From an uncultured Lachnospira sp. (GTDB taxonomy: Bacteria; Bacillota; Clostridia; Lachnospirales; Lachnospiraceae): DNA of 64,000 nucleotides. This document shows positions 60,203 to 64,000 of this stretch, piece after piece (the first letter of the stretch is position 1; each line of letters begins with the position of its first letter). The notes under the pieces are model-generated. The model was given only the letters and a program-made list of their open reading frames with translations. It was not told the DNA's origin and did no database searches. The stretch lies in the NCBI GenBank assembly GCA_910587485.1, contig CAJUKN010000005.1, positions 124,001 through 188,000 of the forward strand, given 5' to 3'. Made by a program: the position numbers and the translations under genes.

Positions 60203-60962
60203 AATGAATAGTAAACTGCCTGCTGCTGCGACAGTAGAGGCTTCTTTAGTTATACCGTTGTATCTATATGCAGTTTTAACATTAATTTATATATTACAGT
60301 TTATAAATGTAAGATGTGATATAGATGAGGCAGCATATTATGCTTTAAAGTATCAAACAGGTGTAGCTCGTTTATCAGGGGCAGTTACATCTGCCTCAAT
60401 ATATGGCAGTTTATTGAATCATTTAGGGTACAATTATGCTTCAAATCATAATATTATTGGTGGCAATGCTGGAATTATAGTATTAGCAGATAGGTCGAGC
60501 GACAGTAGTATTTTAAATGTTGATATTACTTATCATATAAGAAATCCTTTTGATATATTTGGTGTTGGTATTTTAAAACAAACACATACATATACTGTCG
60601 AAACTTGGCTTGGAGAGGATAAAAGTCGAGAATGGAAAAAAGATAGTGATACAGAGAATGAAAAAGTATATATAACTGAAAATAGTGATGTATTTCATAG
60701 AAAAAGGCAATGTTCTTCGTTATCTGTTACAATTATGGAAATTTCTATTGATAAAGTGGGGATTGCAAGAAATGAAAATGGTGGAAAATATTATGAATGT
60801 TCATCTTGTAAAAAACAGGGGTATGGAAATATTGTATATATCACACCATTTGGAAGGGAATATCATGGACGCAACAATTGTTTTGCATTAAAAAGAACGG
60901 TCTTGCAAGTGCCGATTGATTCAGTAAAAGATAGAAGGGCATGTTTATTATGTGGACAATAG
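60189..60962 (+). CDS. TadE-like pseudopilin with a C-terminal cysteine domain
   Basis: About 257 residues. The N-terminal LPAAATVEASLVIPLYLYAV is a TadE-like segment with Glu in the hydrophobic stretch. The C-terminal third has four or more paired cysteines (RKRQCSS, YECSSCKKQGYG, HGRNNCFAL and ACLLCG), possibly metal-binding or disulfide-bonded outside the cell. The frame is open back to 60144 but the ATG at 60189 (MDIYKMNSK) overlaps the previous gene by 14 bases and fits better; MNSK at 60204 is an alternative. Confidence 0.78.
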   Translation: MDIYKMNSKLPAAATVEASLVIPLYLYAVLTLIYILQFINVRCDIDEAAYYALKYQTGVARLSGAVTSASIYGSLLNHLGYNYASNHNIIGGNAGIIVLADRSSDSSILNVDITYHIRNPFDIFGVGILKQTHTYTVETWLGEDKSREWKKDSDTENEKVYITENSDVFHRKRQCSSLSVTIMEISIDKVGIARNENGGKYYECSSCKKQGYGNIVYITPFGREYHGRNNCFALKRTVLQVPIDSVKDRRACLLCGQ

Positions 60963-60996
60963 ATTATATCTTATCTATTTATTGCAGGTGCAGGGA

Positions 60997-61098
60997 GTTA
61001 AGCAGATATGAACAATCTGCTTTGCTACTTGCTTATAATCTCATTGCCATTTTGTTACATTTTTTTAAACAGATAAGTTGAACTCTTACCTGATAAAA
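60997..61098 (-). repeat. Dispersed intergenic repeat, copy E (reverse)
   Basis: Read on the minus strand it begins TATTTTATCAGGTAAGAG, continues GTTCAACTTATCTG, GGCAATGAGATTATAAGC and ends with the hairpin AGCAGATTGTTCATATCTGCT and TTAAC. Its stem GCAGAT/ATCTGC replaces GCGGAT/ATCCGC of copy D by a compensated G-C to A-T change. It interrupts the Tad locus between two genes. Confidence 0.8.
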
Positions 61099-61137
61099 TA
61101 CATATAAAAAATTGAAAAGGAGGATAAATGAAGCATT

Positions 61138-61563
61138 GTGGAAAAATATTTGTTAAATATTGTCCTTATTGTAATTTTATTTTTATTGTCAATAGAAGAT
61201 ATAAGACATAAGTCCATTCGTTTATGGGAACTGATTATTTGCATTGGTATATCTGTAAGTTATTCTTGTGTTTCTGATTTGTATGGATTCAAACATATGA
61301 TTATTAGTATACCAATTTTTTGTATTCTATTGTGGGTAAATGCAGTAACAAAATGTTTTGGAATGGCTGATATTTTAGTGATTTTTGTATTGAATTGTGT
61401 GAAAGGAGTATTTTTTTCAATTGTTGTTTTTGGGATGGCTATAACATTGGCAGCAATAGTAAATCTTTTTTTATATATAAGAAAAAAAGTCCAATTAAAA
61501 AGTACCATTCCTTTTATACCATATATAAGTATTTGTACATTGGGGGCAATGATATGCGTTTAG
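61138..61563 (+). CDS. Second A24-type prepilin peptidase-like protein
   Basis: A 141-residue membrane protein, four to five segments, with the two A24 aspartates in IEDIRHKSI (near residue 22) and FGMADILV (near 77; GMAD replaces the common GxGD). A second prepilin peptidase in one Tad locus is unusual; it may be specialised for the TadE-like proteins or be degenerate. It uses a GTG start; the AGGAGG is 14 bases away and better placed for an ATG at 61127 in another frame (27-codon ORF), so initiation is uncertain. Confidence 0.72.
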   Translation: MEKYLLNIVLIVILFLLSIEDIRHKSIRLWELIICIGISVSYSCVSDLYGFKHMIISIPIFCILLWVNAVTKCFGMADILVIFVLNCVKGVFFSIVVFGMAITLAAIVNLFLYIRKKVQLKSTIPFIPYISICTLGAMICV

Positions 61564-61781
61564 AAGCATCCTTTACTGTTGAAAATTCGGTTATTATTTC
61601 AATTTTTACAATTATTATAGTAAGTATTGTTTTATTGTGTATCTCTATTCATGGAAGTGTTCAAAGTAATTATAATCAGTTTAGAAAAAATATGGAATTA
61701 CAAGAAAATAAAAATAATAATCAAGATGACATGATACGATTTATTCATGCAGTATCGAAACAAAGGAGTGGATTGAATTAA
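61554..61781 (+). CDS. Small TadE-like pseudopilin
   Basis: A 75-residue protein, MRLEASFTVENSVIISIFTI at the N-terminus, i.e. a TadE-like hydrophobic helix with Glu, then a short polar Asn/Gln-rich end. Upstream codons back to 61395 are shadow sequence of the peptidase gene; the ATG at 61554 has GGGGG before it and overlaps the peptidase by 10 bases. Two bases separate it from the FHA gene. Confidence 0.72.
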   Translation: MRLEASFTVENSVIISIFTIIIVSIVLLCISIHGSVQSNYNQFRKNMELQENKNNNQDDMIRFIHAVSKQRSGLN

Positions 61782-61783
61782 AG

Positions 61784-63184
61784 ATGAATAAGATACAATA
61801 TGAACAAGAAAATAATATGAGATATATGAAAATTGAATTTTGTAATATGACACAAGAAGCAGAATATGAAATTAAAATGTTAATGAATAATCAAATTAGT
61901 ATATTTTTGCCAATTGCTATAAAGACAATTAATAATAAAAATATATATTTTTATGATGTTACTTCCAAACAGCAGTATTGTAAAATATATGAATTTAATA
62001 AATTGCAGATGAAAGATGTTGAATTGATTTTAAATAGTCTTGAAACGATGGCACAAATTGTTAATAATTATATGCTAAATTTGGATTCAGTAATGGTTAC
62101 GCCAGATATGTTGTTTCTTGATTTGACAAATAAAAAAGTAATGTTTACTTATATTCCAATGTGTGATGAAATGGATTTTGAATTAAATTTGAGTCCATCA
62201 TTTGATAATTATATAAAGGAATTGTTTGATTTTATTATTGAGCATTTTGACCATGAAAGTGATAAAAAAAGTGTAGTAAAGATATATTATATATACCAAA
62301 AGATTATTCAACATGAATATAACATAATAAAAATAAGTGATTTATTGTATGAACAGGAAGAAGTATCCATTCAAGATAATGAAATAAATGCAGATAATGA
62401 AAGTGATGAAATTATTATTAAAGAGATACCACAAGAAATTATTGAAGATGAAGTAGAGTGTAAAAATAAATCTTTAATAAATACAATTTCACTTATAAAA
62501 GGAATAGTTGCATTTTTCTTTGTTTTAAATGCTGCTAAAATATTGGCACCAGAAATTATACCTCTTCCATATAGTGGAATGATTCCTATTGTCGTATGTG
62601 TGTGTTTAACTGCTTTGTTACTAGTATTATCGAAAATACCAGATTATGCTTTTATAAAACTGAATAAAAGAAGTATGAAACAACCTTTTACTGTCTCATC
62701 TAATGTAAAATATAATAATATTGATAGTAATACAGATAATAATATGATAAACAACAATATTACTTGTGACACAAAAAATGATTTGAAAAACAATTTTGTT
62801 GATTATTCTGTTCATAATGATGATAGTCAATCTGTTGAACATACAATGTTGCTATCCGATTATTTTGAAAGGAACAAAAAAAGTAAAAATATAAAAATGA
62901 CCTATTGTGGAGAGGATAACTTAGAAGATATTTTTATAGATAAGTTACCATGTGTTGTTGGAAGTATGGCTGAACATTGTAATTATGTAATTGATAGTAA
63001 AATTGTAAGTCATATTCACATGTGTATTTTAAAAATAGAAGATATTTATTATATAGAGGATATGAATTCTACAAATGGAACGTATTTGAATGGAGAAAGA
63101 CTGATAGCTAATGAGCGAAAAGAGATAAAAAAAGATGACGTGGTACTTGTTGCAACATTGCCTTATAAGGTTGAAATGATTTAA
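61784..63184 (+). CDS. FHA-domain membrane protein (DUF6382-like N-terminus)
   Basis: A 466-residue protein. Residues 1-175 form a soluble alpha/beta domain of the DUF6382 type, then an acidic linker, two membrane segments (about 235-255 and 262-282), an Asn/Asp-rich linker and a C-terminal FHA domain (about 380-466) with VVGS, VSHIHMCI and DMNSTNGTYLNGERL. FHA domains bind phosphothreonine, so pilus assembly here may be under Ser/Thr kinase control; no kinase gene is in the window. It closes the Tad locus. Confidence 0.82.
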   Translation: MNKIQYEQENNMRYMKIEFCNMTQEAEYEIKMLMNNQISIFLPIAIKTINNKNIYFYDVTSKQQYCKIYEFNKLQMKDVELILNSLETMAQIVNNYMLNLDSVMVTPDMLFLDLTNKKVMFTYIPMCDEMDFELNLSPSFDNYIKELFDFIIEHFDHESDKKSVVKIYYIYQKIIQHEYNIIKISDLLYEQEEVSIQDNEINADNESDEIIIKEIPQEIIEDEVECKNKSLINTISLIKGIVAFFFVLNAAKILAPEIIPLPYSGMIPIVVCVCLTALLLVLSKIPDYAFIKLNKRSMKQPFTVSSNVKYNNIDSNTDNNMINNNITCDTKNDLKNNFVDYSVHNDDSQSVEHTMLLSDYFERNKKSKNIKMTYCGEDNLEDIFIDKLPCVVGSMAEHCNYVIDSKIVSHIHMCILKIEDIYYIEDMNSTNGTYLNGERLIANERKEIKKDDVVLVATLPYKVEMI

Positions 63185-63231
63185 TAATTATGCTATATTA
63201 ACTCTATATGATTATATTTATGTATATATGA

Positions 63232-63337
63232 TTCAACCTCATTAGGGGAGAGTTCAACTTACCTGTTAAAAAAATGCCACAAAGTGGCAATGAGGTTATG
63301 AGCAAACAGTGAAGCGGATTCCGAATATCCACTTAAC
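63232..63337 (+). repeat. Dispersed intergenic repeat, copy A
   Basis: TTCAACCTCATTAGGGGAG, GTTCAACTTACCTGTTAAA, the perfect hairpin TGCCAC-AAA-GTGGCA, ATGAGGTTATGAGC and the end AGCGGATTCCGAATATCCAC-TTAAC. This is the least decayed copy of the left arm plus core. It lies between the FHA gene and the next gene. Confidence 0.8.
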
Positions 63338-63361
63338 ATAAACACTATAAGGAGTAGGATA

Positions 63362-64000
63362 ATGAAAATTAATATATATTATGGTGGGAGAGGAATTGTT
63401 GATGACTCAACTTTATTTGTTTTAGATAAAATTCAAGAAGTTTTAGACGAATTAAATGTAACGATAGAACGATATAACCTTTATGAAGAAAAAAGTCAAA
63501 TTACAGCATTATCGCAAACAGTAACAGAGGCAAATGGAGTGATTTTAGCTACTACTGTAGAATGGTTAGGTATGGGAGGATATATGCAGATGTTTTTAGA
63601 CTCTTGTTGGCTGTATGCAGATAAGAGTAAAATTAGTAATGTATATATGTTTCCTATTGTAACATCAAAAACTTATGGTGAAAAAGATGTGCTTTTAAGT
63701 TTAACAAATTCGTGGGAGATAATAGGAGGACGAGCCATTTCTGGAATTAGTGCCTATGTTGATGATACAACAGAGTTTGAATTTAATGAAAAATATTCTA
63801 TGATAATAGAAAATTATGCAGAAAATATTTATAGAACAATCTCACAAAAAAAGGATATTCTTCCTTCAAGTAATCAGTCCATTAAAAATAAAGTGATGAA
63901 AGATGTTGTTCGATTTACACCACAAGAAAGTGAACAATTATCTAAATATGCATCAAATGATGAATTTGTAAAAACACAAAAACAAGATATTGAATCGTTA
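63362..64000 (+). CDS. Flavodoxin-like / NADPH-dependent FMN reductase-like protein (partial, runs off the window)
   Basis: 213 codons are open to the window end with no stop. The N-terminus MKINIYYGGRGIVDDSTLFV and the block VILATTVEWLGMGGYMQMF look like a flavodoxin-fold protein in which the FMN loops are modified; CWLYADKSKISNVYMFPIVTS follows. I recall related Clostridia proteins with a flavodoxin-like first half and a second domain, but cannot see the rest. AAGGAG about 9 bases before the ATG supports the start. Confidence 0.7.
   Translation, partial: MKINIYYGGRGIVDDSTLFVLDKIQEVLDELNVTIERYNLYEEKSQITALSQTVTEANGVILATTVEWLGMGGYMQMFLDSCWLYADKSKISNVYMFPIVTSKTYGEKDVLLSLTNSWEIIGGRAISGISAYVDDTTEFEFNEKYSMIIENYAENIYRTISQKKDILPSSNQSIKNKVMKDVVRFTPQESEQLSKYASNDEFVKTQKQDIESL

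Noticed and set aside
61127..61210. 27-codon ORF overlapping the second prepilin peptidase start
   Set aside because: Well-placed SD, but the peptide is simply the peptidase gene read in another frame; noted in the peptidase entry.

Overview
The window is AT-rich chromosomal DNA from a low-GC Gram-positive anaerobe. The best guess is Clostridia, family Lachnospiraceae. This rests on the r-protein operon order, a four-Cys zinc S14, a short S4 with an R-C-R-S-L start, an L17 with a large insert, a KOW-domain gene between map and infA, a citrate synthase beside a C_GCAxxG-type protein, and a monoderm Tad pilus locus with a Flp1-like pilin. No genus can be named. No tRNA, rRNA, CRISPR array, phage or complete insertion sequence was seen.

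Layout. 0.1-1.9 kb: rapZ-whiA. 2-5 kb: a minus-strand SDR, a YcxB-like membrane protein and an Rpn-type PD-(D/E)XK protein. 5-8.4 kb: redox-type protein, citrate synthase, aroA. 8.5-11.7 kb: a metal-homeostasis set (CobW GTPase with five His/Cys-rich repeats, a CobW-like/YcgQ-like fusion, NudC). 11.9-14.6 kb, mostly minus strand: a truncated small ORF, a CPBP protease, a conserved unknown and a GH25 lysozyme. 14.8 kb: aquaporin with a charged tail. 16-20.2 kb: a tightly coupled RiPP-like operon (HprK-like kinase, PqqD-like RRE, S26-type protease, ABC exporter, NTP_transf_5 protein) with no cyclase, radical SAM enzyme or precursor in sight. 20.5 kb: a methyltransferase. 21.9-26.1 kb: small secreted protein, lipoprotein, two permeases and an ABC ATPase. 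26.3-28.5 kb: SulP transporter. 28.6-51.6 kb: the S10-spc-alpha r-protein supercluster from rpsJ to rpsI, with secY, adk, map, infA, rpoA, ecfA1A2T and truA. 51.9-52.9 kb: a PNPOx-like protein and a DUF2508-like protein. 53-63.2 kb: a complete monoderm Tad/Flp pilus locus ending in an FHA-domain protein. 63.4 kb: a flavodoxin-like gene cut by the window edge.

The most unusual signals are non-coding. (1) Three genes (rpsZ, rpsM, ecfA1) have their strong Shine-Dalgarno about 110 nt upstream of the start codon, split from it by a 95-107 nt insert closed by a GCTAC/GTAGC-type stem. In rpsZ and rpsM the insert folds as a three-way junction, so the folded RNA would bring the SD back to 10-16 nt from the ATG. 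(2) A dispersed intergenic repeat of about 100-130 bp occurs in five near-complete and two partial copies, in both orientations, with a terminal hairpin that keeps its pairing by compensatory change. (3) The r-protein operons carry several structured leaders, including a possible pseudoknot before rpmD and a hairpin array before rplF.

All structures were found by reading the sequence. No folding or database search was run.
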